A program made the position numbers and the translations under genes. From Prostheceraeus crozeri (lineage: Eukaryota > Platyhelminthes > Polycladida > Euryleptidae), in the NCBI GenBank assembly GCA_907163375.1, contig CAJQUW010008638.1, positions 62,001-126,000 of the forward strand: a DNA stretch of 64,000 nt. Direction: 5' to 3'. The notes under the pieces are model-generated. The model was not told where the DNA came from. It made no database searches and worked only from the letters and a program-made list of their open reading frames with translations. Position 1 is the stretch's first letter. Every line of letters starts with the position of its first letter. Shown one piece after another: positions 21,961-31,569 of the stretch.

Positions 21961-23734
21961 AATTTTACGAAACACAGGGAGATAAATCTAAAGAGTGAGG
22001 AAATGACTGCACCAATGAAAAAACCAATCACGCAGACATCCGGGAGAGACCAAGAGCAATCCAACGGACCAAAAAAACTGCAAAATTACCACCCAACGCC
22101 AAAAAACCGCCGAAAACAAGACTCAGCGCACGAGAGACGCGAACAACCGACCACACTCGCCAAGAGCTCTCTAGAGTTATACCTGCAATAATTATTGTTA
22201 TTCGATCTGGGAAAATGTCATGTAGAAAGTCGCACATTTTAATAAACGCCGCACTTAAAACCCTGCGATTGTAAATAAACGCCGCGACGTTTATCAGAGG
22301 AAATATAGAGATACTGGAGATAATGTTTGATGTGAATCATGATAGCTGCAACTTCTAGACATTAATTCAGATTTTTGCTCCATTCTGGAGTTTTCTTGTG
22401 AATTTTTAATAATCAAATTGTTGTGAAAATGAAAAATTTATTACTTCGTCTTTTCCTTTCATGGAGGTACATGGTATATGCGTTGGAATGTGTATTTCTT
22501 TCAGTGTCTCTTGGAATAATTGTAGTTAAATTGTCATATATTACAATGAGCGTCCGACATTTTCATCCGTTGGAGTTGGCAACCTTACAGACTGCATATC
22601 TGAAATACGATCTCATGTCAGATGCACGGAGTTTCCCCCATAAACACAATCGAACTTCATGGAAAACAGAACGGTAGCACAAAGCTCGAACGCATTTTCA
22701 CTTAGATGAACTTGTCAACGCCTGCATCATGGGGTGGAATCTGTCACATGTATATTTCTAAGTTTTTCATTGGTCATTCATGCCTTCAGATAGACATCCT
22801 ATTTGCATGGATGTCACAGTGATTTCCACGTCGACTATCTATGCCGCAGTCAGCTATGACATGGCATTAATCTTCGTAGGGTTGAAATAACAGTGATATC
22901 ATCTTCTATCCGACACTAAATTCGAAATTCGGATTTTTTTTCGGAAAATAATCATTCTGGGTTAAATGATTTGGAGCTATGCCTGCTTGAGGATACCATG
23001 AAGTCATATCTAAATGTTGATATCGATTGTAACCATATCAATATCATATTGAAATTTAGAGCATTAAATCACAACTTAGAAGTTGTCATTGGCATTTATG
23101 GAAATCGTTTGAGGTATAAAGAACGACGATGTGAGCAATTTGTAAAATTTACTCTTGGGAGCATTTGAGAAAATTTGTATCATTTCATGATCGAATGTTC
23201 AAAATATCAGAAATTACGCAGGAGCCAGCACCGGCATCATGCCACTGTGAAAGTACAGCTGAGTTTTATAAGTTGATGAATACGCAGATTCCAAAATATC
23301 TTTGAGGTATTGCTAAATTCCTTCAAACAGCTGAGGAGTTACGACAATCTACTAAAAAGCGCACAAACTAAAGGACATTTAGAAGCAAATCTTGGTTTCT
23401 GATTATTTTCCTCTACTTCCTGATCACGATATTTTTGTTGTTGTTGAAATTGACCGCACGTCTGAAATGTATGATGCTTTATCAAGTTTTAATAGTTATG
23501 TTTCGAAATACGAATTTTCATCGTTCACATGTTTCTTTCATCTTTAACATGTTTTTCTTTCATGAAAATAAACATTTATTGACTTATTGTACTCTACTAA
23601 AGTAGATATCTTTACTCTATGTGTACTACACAGACAATCTGTAAAATCACTTGGCACCTGTTTTCGATTTGTAGTACTTTTTCATTTCAACATTTTGGTG
23701 GTTAAATTGTAATTATGTACTTATTTATTTACAG
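21961..23734 (+). other. STAT intron, 3' part
   Basis: No recognised element. The word AATAAACGCCGC occurs twice at 22230-22290, and a related AATAAGCGCCGC lies at about 16901. The short + strand frames at 22423-22677 and 22971-23168 show no STAT similarity and no matched splice sites. Confidence 0.45.
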
Positions 23735-24120
23735 AGAACTTGGATTCTCCGACAAAATACTTAGAAAGCGTAAGAGAGCGGTACCTGTCATGTTTATGAA
23801 GCATGTGTACCTTTTTCGTTCTGAGATTGAATTCTTCGGGAGAAAATTGTGGAGCCGCTGTTTTTCTTTGCCGGTATCTCTTTCAACTCACTCCGATCAA
23901 AATATGGAGGGATCATCAATGATATTCTGGGACAGTCATTTCCGGAAATTTCACTCTGATAGTCTCGAAACTCGTGATGACGTCTCCTGGAATGAACTGT
24001 CGAAAGCACTGTCCAGAATGATCGAGCAAAAGACCGGCAGGAAACCAACAGCACAAAATTTATCATATCTAAGGTCGTTGCTACTGGGAGATGGAAAGGC
24101 CGAAGTGAATGATGACGGAG
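23735..24120 (+). CDS. STAT: STAT exon for end of DNA-binding domain and start of linker
   Basis: The exon follows TTTATTTACAG and ends at GACGGAG|GTTAGT, one base into a codon. It enters one base into a codon, matching the upstream exon, and leaves in the phase required by the next. The peptide has SLPVSLSTHSDQ and SSMIFWDSHF, equivalent to the family's SLPVVVISNVSQ...WASILWYNML. It continues with VSWNELSKALSRMIEQKTGR and LSYLRSLLLG, equivalent to the linker-domain W..L...LSWQFSS.TGRGL and L..LR.KLLG pattern. This is the clearest STAT block in the DNA-binding/linker region. The encoded part positions the SH2 domain relative to DNA. Confidence 0.9.
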
Positions 24121-24892
24121 GTTAGTAATTACGTAATTCGCATTCAAATGTTAGTCTGATTATTTGTGAATGCACGTAGGAACCGTGCATTACAACAATT
24201 ACGAGATCACTTTTTATACTCTTTGAATCCCTTCTTCCCCCACGATCCTTCCCATTATCACCTCATCAACCAATCCTCCTAACGTTTACGCAATCACCTT
24301 CGTAACCTTCGTAGCCTTCGTAGTATCTGTCCAATGAACGCTTTTCAAGTAACTGTATAGGTAAATGCACATGAAGCAGTTTCCGCACATTTTCACAAAT
24401 TTAAGAATTGTATGTGCAAGTAATATTATTGCATCAAGTCGTGACATTGGAACGAAGACTTTTGTATTTTTATTTGAAATGTGCTGTAACACTTCAGTTT
24501 CAAGTATTTTCATTTGTTTTTTGACCTTGCAAATATATGTATTTGTTTCCCAAACCGATCTCGGCAGGTCAGTGAATTGTCATTGAATCATGTCACAACC
24601 ATCACAACCAAGAGGTAAAGAAGATTCGATGAAGGAAAGTGAAGAATTCATGCATCACCTGCATCCGCACTGGACACCATATAAATTTGCTGAAGATATT
24701 TAGAGATCTTCCGATGAAAAGCTCAGTGATCGGATTTCTATTGGATTGAATCTATACAGAAGTACGGTTGTTCGTTTTTCTGAACTTGAGTACAGTATAA
24801 GTATGTTATTTCTTGTCGACATAACTTGTGACTACAGAGGAAACCATAGAGTAGGGTTATATAGGTAGAGTGTCGACTCAAAAAAGTATCTG

Positions 24893-24972
24893 TATACAGT
24901 GAAAATTTTCATATGAAAAGATTCAGTTTTTTGCGGAGATTACGTTCCCGTGGTCCAAAAAATTATTTGAGC
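24893..24972 (+). repeat. dispersed repeat, copy 2
   Basis: Similar to 15965-16042 in the same orientation. Both contain GATTCAGTTTTT followed by GCGGAGATT, with a shared flank toward the 3' side. Confidence 0.6.
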
Positions 24973-25073
24973 ACTTTTGAAAAAAGTCAAAATTTGCCAA
25001 TTTATGTACTACCGAGATGACTCCTATATAAGTAGTATGAAAAAGTTGGATATCAAAAGGAATGAATATTTGC

Positions 25074-25079
25074 TAATAA
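25074..25079 (+). repeat. 6-bp target-site duplication, left
   Basis: TAATAA precedes the left terminal repeat of the hAT-like element and is repeated at 29360-29365. Confidence 0.8.
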
Positions 25080-28000
25080 CAGGCATCCCAGCGATCCCTA
25101 CTTTTCCTACTTTTACCTTCTTTTTAAGGGTCTCCCTTTTTTTCACTATTTTTTTTGCAAAATCCCTACTTTTCACTACTTTCCGGCGAAATCCCTACTT
25201 TTCTATGAAGTTGTGTAATTTGACTTTTATTTGTTTCGTGAGAGTTACCGGATCATATTGTGACTTTTTATCAGTTAATGAAAATTATATATATCAGAAC
25301 TATTTACAGATTCATAATCAAATAATTATCACAGAAATGTATCCTTGTTATCCGTTGTAAGATAATGTGGTAATTCTACATTTAAAAAAATTATCATAAA
25401 AATAACAGCTTTTATATTACAAAAAAGATAGAAAGTAAATATAAGATAGAAAATAGAAAAAATTAAAAAGCCCGTACAAAAATCATTCAATTATGTGTCG
25501 AAGTTTTTTTCATTTAAGTGTCGAACTGTTATATTCATACAATGATTTTAATCTCAATCTCCTCCACAGATAAGGAAAGAATTCATCGCGTAACCATTCA
25601 TAGGAAGAAAGTTTCGTAGAAAACAGCTTCCAGACATGTAGGCTATCATGTCTAACAAGGATCAAGTACAATCGTGTGCAAGTTCATTATAGTGTTGGAA
25701 GACATTAATATGGAGTACATACATAAGGTTGACATTCAATCTTCCAATGTTTTTCATTTACTGACTTTAAAGGAGTTGGATTCCTTATTGCTGTCTGAAG
25801 TTGTCAGATCTCGTCGCTTGAAAAACAGACTATGTTTGAACAAAATAACTTTGAAATTGAAATAGATTTTTCGGAAACTTTTTGCACCATTAAATGAGCA
25901 TTCGAACTCCTTTAAGTGCGAATGTCATACTGATACTGCGATAATGTAGTTTAGTAAAGAACTTTATATTCTGATGTTGTTTTTTTTTCTTTTCATCATG
26001 TACATATAACCATTGTTATTCGAATGAGTTATTGGCTTGATTGCATTCTTTCTGTATTTGTATCTCATAATACATGAAATTTGTCTTAAGAATTTGAATG
26101 GTTATGTAGCAATATTTTATTTTGAATTGCTGTTTTCGAGGTTTTATGAGCCCCAAAATAGTGAATTCGTGCATTGAAAAATTTTCATGCATCATTAAGA
26201 ATCCCTTTCATCAGACTTTCCGAATTTCAGCGCAATATGCCGCATGGTAAGACTAAATTTCAGAGTGCCTGGCTTAACACGAAAGATTCAAATGGGCACT
26301 TGTTGTCATCATGGTGTAAGTCAAACCCCACCGATAATTTCTCAGCATTCTGTACTGTATGCAAAACTGATATATCATGTTCTAATTCAGGAAGAATGCA
26401 GCTATTAAACCATGCAAAGACAGCCAAACACAGAATCGTTGCAAAAGATAAGTTGAATGCTAATCAACAACGAATTATTATCGATTGCGGTTCAGTAGAT
26501 TCTCAAGGATCGAAATATTCATCGCAGCAAAACAAGGAAGTCAGAACAAAATTATCTGGATTTCTTTTGCGACCGTCTGAAAATGAAGAAGTTACTAGAG
26601 CTGAAATAACATGGATTTTAAAGATGTGCTCATCTGACTGGTCTTTCGCCTCTTGTGACGATATTAATGAAGTGTTTCAGATGATGTTTCCTGGTACTAT
26701 CAGTGATAATTTTCAATGCAAAAGCAGCAAAGCATCATATGTTGTATCGGATGGATTAGGACCCTTTTTCCAACGGGAATTAATCGAGGAAATGAAAAAA
26801 TCAGAATCTCTCTTCACGTTGGAATTTGATGAGACAACAACGAAGAAATCAGAGAAGCAAATGGACCTGCTTGTTCGATTCTGGTCTATCTCTCGTGAGG
26901 AAATCGTCGTCCAATATCTAAGCAGCAGATTCTTCGGTCATGCAAAGGCATCAACGGTCACTGACTCGATTATTTCTTTGTTTAAAGAAATAGGTGTTCC
27001 GATCTCCAATTTGTTTTGTTTATCATCAGATGGTCCCAACGTAAATAAATCAATCCGGCAATCTTTGAATAATCACTTGAAATCACTTGGATTACCAGGA
27101 CTGTTAGAATTCGTTCCATGCAACTTGCACGTGGTTCATAACGCTTTCCGTGCTGGATTGAAAGAATACGGGGATGGTGTTGAGAATTTCTGCATTGATA
27201 TGTTTTATTGGTTCCGACAGTCTCCTTGTCAGAGGGAAGATTTTCAGAGCATCTTGTTGGATCTTAATCTTGAAGAAAATTTTTTTATTCAACATGGACA
27301 CACTCGATGGATCACACTTGGTCGATCACTCACAAGAGTTTTGGTGAATTATGACGCCATTAAAGAATATTTTCTGAAGTACATTCCATCGTTAGTTAGA
27401 TGTGGAGATACGTCCTTAGAGTTGCGGAAAAACGACCGTCTGAGACGAATCACTGGAATGCTGCTAGACAATACTTTCCTAGTGAAATTGAACTTCGTTG
27501 CTTCATTAGCAAAAATGTTCGAGTCTTTCCTCGTAACATTTCAAAAGGAAGCCCCTCTAGTCCATGTACTTCACATTGAATGTGTAGAACTCGTGCGCAG
27601 AATTATGACACGATTCGTGAAAAACAGTCTTCTGTCAAATGTCGATGCAATTGCAGACGTTGATGTTTCATTGCCTGCAAATCACGTTCCTTGGGAGGAA
27701 GTAGAAAATGGCAACGTTGAAACTCCTCCTAAAATCGAAATTCAGTGCATGATCAAGTGCTATATTGCAATCACAAAGTATCTGCTGAAACGATTGCCAA
27801 TTCGCAACAGACTCTTGCGAGATGCCTTGGCACTCCATCCTCTACATAGAAAGAAAGAATCCAATACGCACGCTATTAAGAGATTGGTTTTGAATTTTCC
27901 ACAAATCATATCTTCGTCTGACCATGACCTGATTCGTGATGAATACCTTGCATATCAAAACGACGATTTGTCACCTGCTTTGTCTGTATTCGAAGAAAGT

Positions 28001-29359
28001 GGACGTGTCGACCATTTTTGGCGTGATGTTGGGCGATTGAAAAACAGTTGTGGGCTTCCAAAGTATACGAATCTCTATAAGCTTGCTCGAACAGTCCTGA
28101 GTATTCCTCATGGCAATGCGGACGTCGAACGCTCACTTTCAATTAACAAAAATATTCTAACTTCAGAAAGAACCAGGTTGTCTGAGGAAACATTGATTGG
28201 ATTGAGACTAGTGAAAGATGCCGTAAGACGTCATGGCGGTATCTCACGAGTACCGATTACAACTGATCTAATGAAAGCACACCGCAATGCGCATCGCAAA
28301 TATCAGATCCGCAGTGAAGAAGAGAAGGAAAAGGCTGAGAAGCGGAAAACCGAAAGAAGTGACCAAAAGCTAACTGAACAAACTATCAAAGATACGTCGA
28401 CTCAACAAGCTCTCACAAAGACATTTGAATCAATGACATCGAAGGAAAAGTTACTCACCGATAAAGAACAGGAAGTGAAAGACGATTTGAAATTGGCTCA
28501 TAAACTAGTCAATGAAGGCAATGAACGTCTCGCAATGGGAATCAAGAAGAAAGATATGGTAGAGATCGCGTTGGCTCAAACCATACTCGAAAGTGGACGC
28601 AACAAGATTGTATCAGTGCAGAATGCTGCTGAGGTATGTGAAAAGAGAAGAAATAAACTTGATAAGCGTAAAGCAAAGTTTTTTGATAAAACCATGAACA
28701 CCCTACAAAATAAATAGTACATCATCTGTGACTTTAGCCATGTTTGGACAGTTATTAAGCGTTATTTGTTTATGAAAGAGTCAAGGAGAGAATGATGTAT
28801 AAACAGTTTTGCTACATAACTCGTTACAAGATTCGTTCTAAATGAGAGGCCTACAACTTAACATTCCCCGTTGATAAACGGTGACAATAGTCAACTTTTG
28901 CATCATACCAAATTTCGTCACGCTAAATTCAGGGTACCTTCTTATTCGTAAATTCTCTCCTCGTCTCTGATATGTTATGTTATCCACTTTCGAATTGAAA
29001 TTGATGTGATCGAGTTACGATATGGTTACGATTTGTTTTCTTGTTTTTAACAATGTGAAAATATCATGATACAATTGCTCTTACTTCGCATCATGCACTG
29101 GTTTGTACTCATAGTTGTTAGGAGTGGTTTTACACAAGAACTCAGTTTAACAACTATTTGATTATTTAGGGAGAATGTAAGACAGGATCACACATTACAT
29201 TAGCCTTATTTTTCTTCTTTCTTGCTACTTTTTCGAAAAAAATATCCATACTTTTTTACCTACTTTTTCGAAAAATATCTCTACTTTTTTACCTACTTTT
29301 TCGGAAAATTATCCCTACTTGCATCCCTATTTTTTTGTTGAACAGCGCTGAGATGCCTG
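25080..29359 (+). mobile_element. hAT-like DNA transposon, apparently intact
   Basis: The left end CAGGCATCCCAGCG and right end CGCTGAGATGCCTG are inverted with one mismatch, and TAATAA flanks both. The 4280-bp element has one long uninterrupted transposase frame. Subterminal DNA is pyrimidine-rich: CCTACTTTT-type words recur at 25095-25205 and at 29220-29330, in the same + orientation at both ends. The open frame and near-perfect ends and duplication suggest a recent insertion. It lies in sense orientation in the STAT intron between the linker and SH2 exons. Confidence 0.9.
26237..28717 (+). CDS. hAT-type transposase with BED-like zinc finger
   Basis: Nuclear cut-and-paste transposase. The frame is open from 26174, but the Met at 26237 (MPHGKTKF), just before the zinc finger, is the likelier start and gives 826 residues. 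A BED-like finger follows (FCTVCK, then NHAKTAKHR; C-x2-C and H-x5-H). The RNase-H-like core shows FTLEFDETTTK (first Asp), LSSDGPNVNKS (second Asp), CNLHVVHNAF (conserved Cys/His) and HTRWITLGRSL (the TRW motif). The C-terminal hAT dimerisation region has HGNADVERSLSINKN, with the presumed catalytic Glu in DVER. The last 150 residues are a charged coiled coil, also present in copy A. No stop or frameshift interrupts the frame. The exact hAT subfamily is not identified. Confidence 0.9.
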   Translation: MPHGKTKFQSAWLNTKDSNGHLLSSWCKSNPTDNFSAFCTVCKTDISCSNSGRMQLLNHAKTAKHRIVAKDKLNANQQRIIIDCGSVDSQGSKYSSQQNKEVRTKLSGFLLRPSENEEVTRAEITWILKMCSSDWSFASCDDINEVFQMMFPGTISDNFQCKSSKASYVVSDGLGPFFQRELIEEMKKSESLFTLEFDETTTKKSEKQMDLLVRFWSISREEIVVQYLSSRFFGHAKASTVTDSIISLFKEIGVPISNLFCLSSDGPNVNKSIRQSLNNHLKSLGLPGLLEFVPCNLHVVHNAFRAGLKEYGDGVENFCIDMFYWFRQSPCQREDFQSILLDLNLEENFFIQHGHTRWITLGRSLTRVLVNYDAIKEYFLKYIPSLVRCGDTSLELRKNDRLRRITGMLLDNTFLVKLNFVASLAKMFESFLVTFQKEAPLVHVLHIECVELVRRIMTRFVKNSLLSNVDAIADVDVSLPANHVPWEEVENGNVETPPKIEIQCMIKCYIAITKYLLKRLPIRNRLLRDALALHPLHRKKESNTHAIKRLVLNFPQIISSSDHDLIRDEYLAYQNDDLSPALSVFEESGRVDHFWRDVGRLKNSCGLPKYTNLYKLARTVLSIPHGNADVERSLSINKNILTSERTRLSEETLIGLRLVKDAVRRHGGISRVPITTDLMKAHRNAHRKYQIRSEEEKEKAEKRKTERSDQKLTEQTIKDTSTQQALTKTFESMTSKEKLLTDKEQEVKDDLKLAHKLVNEGNERLAMGIKKKDMVEIALAQTILESGRNKIVSVQNAAEVCEKRRNKLDKRKAKFFDKTMNTLQNK

Positions 29360-29365
29360 TAATAA
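29360..29365 (+). repeat. 6-bp target-site duplication, right
   Basis: TAATAA directly follows the right terminal repeat and matches 25074-25079. Confidence 0.8.
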
Positions 29366-30175
29366 GCATCCTAACTAAGCGGATATTAAGCTGATTATCA
29401 AGGGAATTACATGAATGGTATTATAATGAAAGTCTTCATGAAAAAGTCGCGATATTATTCATGCTTTCTTGGCTGAAATTTCAAGTTTTTAATTCAATTT
29501 CCTCCGGCATGACTCTATGATTCACTAAATTCATGTTTCATTTCTTGAATCTGAATATTGATGTGGACCCATTTACATCTTTCAAAGTTTAATGAAGTCA
29601 TTGTCTTTGATAATGTGATTTTGCTGTGCCAGTGGCAGGTTGCCTGTGATATGATAACGCTTAATTTGAGAATATACTCATGAGGTTGAGCAAGAATGTA
29701 ATAGGAACCCATCGAATTGCTAATTTAGCAAACATTAAATCTCCAAGGCTGTCACAAGAATCTGTGAAATACCATCATTCCTTCTGCATTACAATCATGA
29801 TCAGTCAATGCCGTTGTAATTTCTGCAAAACTGCAAAGATTTGTATATCTCACATTCGGTGACAATACCACCTGTATCTCCCGTGAGTTCATTTAATAAT
29901 ATCGAAAGTGTATACACATTGGGGATTTAATAAATGCGGAGTTACCACTCTACCTAATATATCTACTCTATGGAAGAAACCACTTATTGAACCTATTAGA
30001 TAATTATGATCAAATAAAAATATATTGTAAATAATTTAGCGTTTACTTGAACCAGTTGTTTCAGTTAGCTGAAAAAGAATGTTTTTCATGATGACAATGT
30101 CATTCGCATACATCCGAAATTCAGAAAATAAGATGATTCATTTCTACAGTTAATGTATTTTTTCTGCATTTTCAG

Positions 30176-30816
30176 ATGATAAATTATGCGAGAAGGACCT
30201 CACGCGCTCACTCGATGGAAAAACTACATTTTGGGAGTGGCTTATGTCCACCATCAGTGCTTTGACAAATGAAAAAACTTGTGTACCGTCGCTGTGGCGT
30301 AGTGGTTACCTTGTTGGATACATTGATCCAGACAATGCGCGTGATGTAATCAAAACAGCTTTGTCAGTTACTGATGATGAAAATTCTAAACACTGCTTTC
30401 TTCTTCGATTCAGTCGAAGAGATGGGAAAGCTTTGGTTCTACAAGGTTTTCTTGAGGGACCACAGTCGAAAGGTATATATAGTGTTGATCCATACAAAAA
30501 GGAACATTTACGTGACTCGCCTTTGGAGCATCGCATATTATATCGCACTGATTGTAAAAATCTAATTTATGAGAAACTTTCCGGTGGATGGGCATACACT
30601 GACAAGCGTCACGTATTCAAGGATGTCGATAATGCATCTCAACCAGACTTGCCTGAAGGATACATACCAAGGCACTCTAGTGAGTTTACGCCTAAAGTAA
30701 AAGTGGAAGAAAATTTAGACTTTACAAATAATGTCATGCAATGCGGTAACGAAACAGACTACTCTATCAGTACTCCTGATGTGTTGGAAGAATTAGTATC
30801 TTTGAAGAATTCATAA
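30176..30816 (+). CDS. STAT: STAT exon for linker end, SH2 domain and C-terminal tail
   Basis: The exon follows TGCATTTTCAG and completes the codon left open at 24120. It reads DGKTTFWEWLMSTISAL, the STAT linker/SH2 boundary (FW.W...I..L). Next comes LWRSGYLVGYI, equivalent to LWNDGCIMGFI. CFLLRFSRRDG contains the phosphotyrosine-binding Arg (30406-30408) of the FLLRFS motif. DPYKKEHL matches EPYTKKEL. PEGYIPR carries the likely activation tyrosine (30661-30663), at the place of the family's GYIKTEL. A ψ-K-x-E motif (VKVE), possibly for SUMO, follows 12 residues later. The tail is short, ends at TAA (30814-30816), and has no recognised activation motif. The Met at 30244 is internal. The exon unites segments that vertebrates split over several exons. 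Confidence 0.95.
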
Positions 30817-30918
30817 GATGATGAGCTGTGACTTCTTCAGTACCGTGCACTCGCATCGATTGGTATCTATTTTGTGATTCTGATAATTTTTCAACATCTC
30901 ATCAGATAGAGTGAAATA

Positions 30919-31569
30919 CAGTGGAATCCGCATAATTCGGCAGTTTTGCGGACCTTACATATTTTCCATTGAGCGCGTAGTAGTAATTTCGCTTAAATGG
31001 GCACCATATAGTTCGACACATGCTTTCTGATGCCGAGACGCCTAGACTTCTTGTAATTCGTCACATTTAGAATAGGCTAGTTTATTAATCTCTTATTTGT
31101 CTACACTTGGTTAATTTACTCATCCTATACGAAGGGCTATTGTTTTTTATGTAGCCGATATGTACAACCAAGATGCCAATTTCAAATTTGAGGGCTGCTG
31201 AATTAAATTGTCAAAATATTACGTGTATCATCTACATACTCGTATTCAGGCTAAAAACTAGGCTTGAATTATTCAACATCACTCATTTATTGTATACGTT
31301 ATCGTTTGTTGTATCATGATGCAGACTACTGTATGTGCTATGTGCATGTTTATGTGTGCAGATGATTATTCTAATAATGCTCTATTGTGCATTATTATAC
31401 CCAATGTAGGCGTACATAACGAATATTTATTCTAAAACAGACCAACAGACGCGCCTTTAGACGAAAGTATCACGTGATCTATTGCCGAATTTGTCATATT
31501 TGGTCAAATATATCTAATTCGGCATGTTTAAGACAGTTCGTTGAGTTCCGAATCATGCGGATTCTACTG
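30919..31569. mobile_element. Tigger/pogo-like MITE in or next to the STAT 3' UTR
   Basis: The left end CAGTGGAATCCGCATAATTC and the reverse complement of the right end CAGTAGAATCCGCATGATTC are near-identical. This is the CAGT.GAATCC style of pogo/Tigger terminal repeats. The 650-bp body is non-coding. It begins about 100 bp after the STAT stop codon, so it may supply 3' UTR or polyadenylation sequence. A clean TA duplication is not seen on the right. Confidence 0.7.

Larger units (their letters stand above)
24121..30175 (+). other. STAT phase-1 intron, largely a hAT-like insertion
   Basis: The intron runs from GTTAGT to TTTTCAG. The hAT-like element takes 4280 of its 6055 bp. Outside it I see a short run of ACCTTCGTA-like 9-base repeats at about 24296-24325, a dispersed repeat at 24893-24972, and no exon. 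Confidence 0.8.

Noticed and set aside
24977-25360. + strand frame of 127 codons
   Set aside because: It is created by the pyrimidine-rich subterminal repeats of the hAT-like element.
30244-30246. ATG at 30244 as the start of a separate SH2 protein
   Set aside because: The STAT motif FWEW lies directly upstream in the same frame and the exon phase joins it to 24120.
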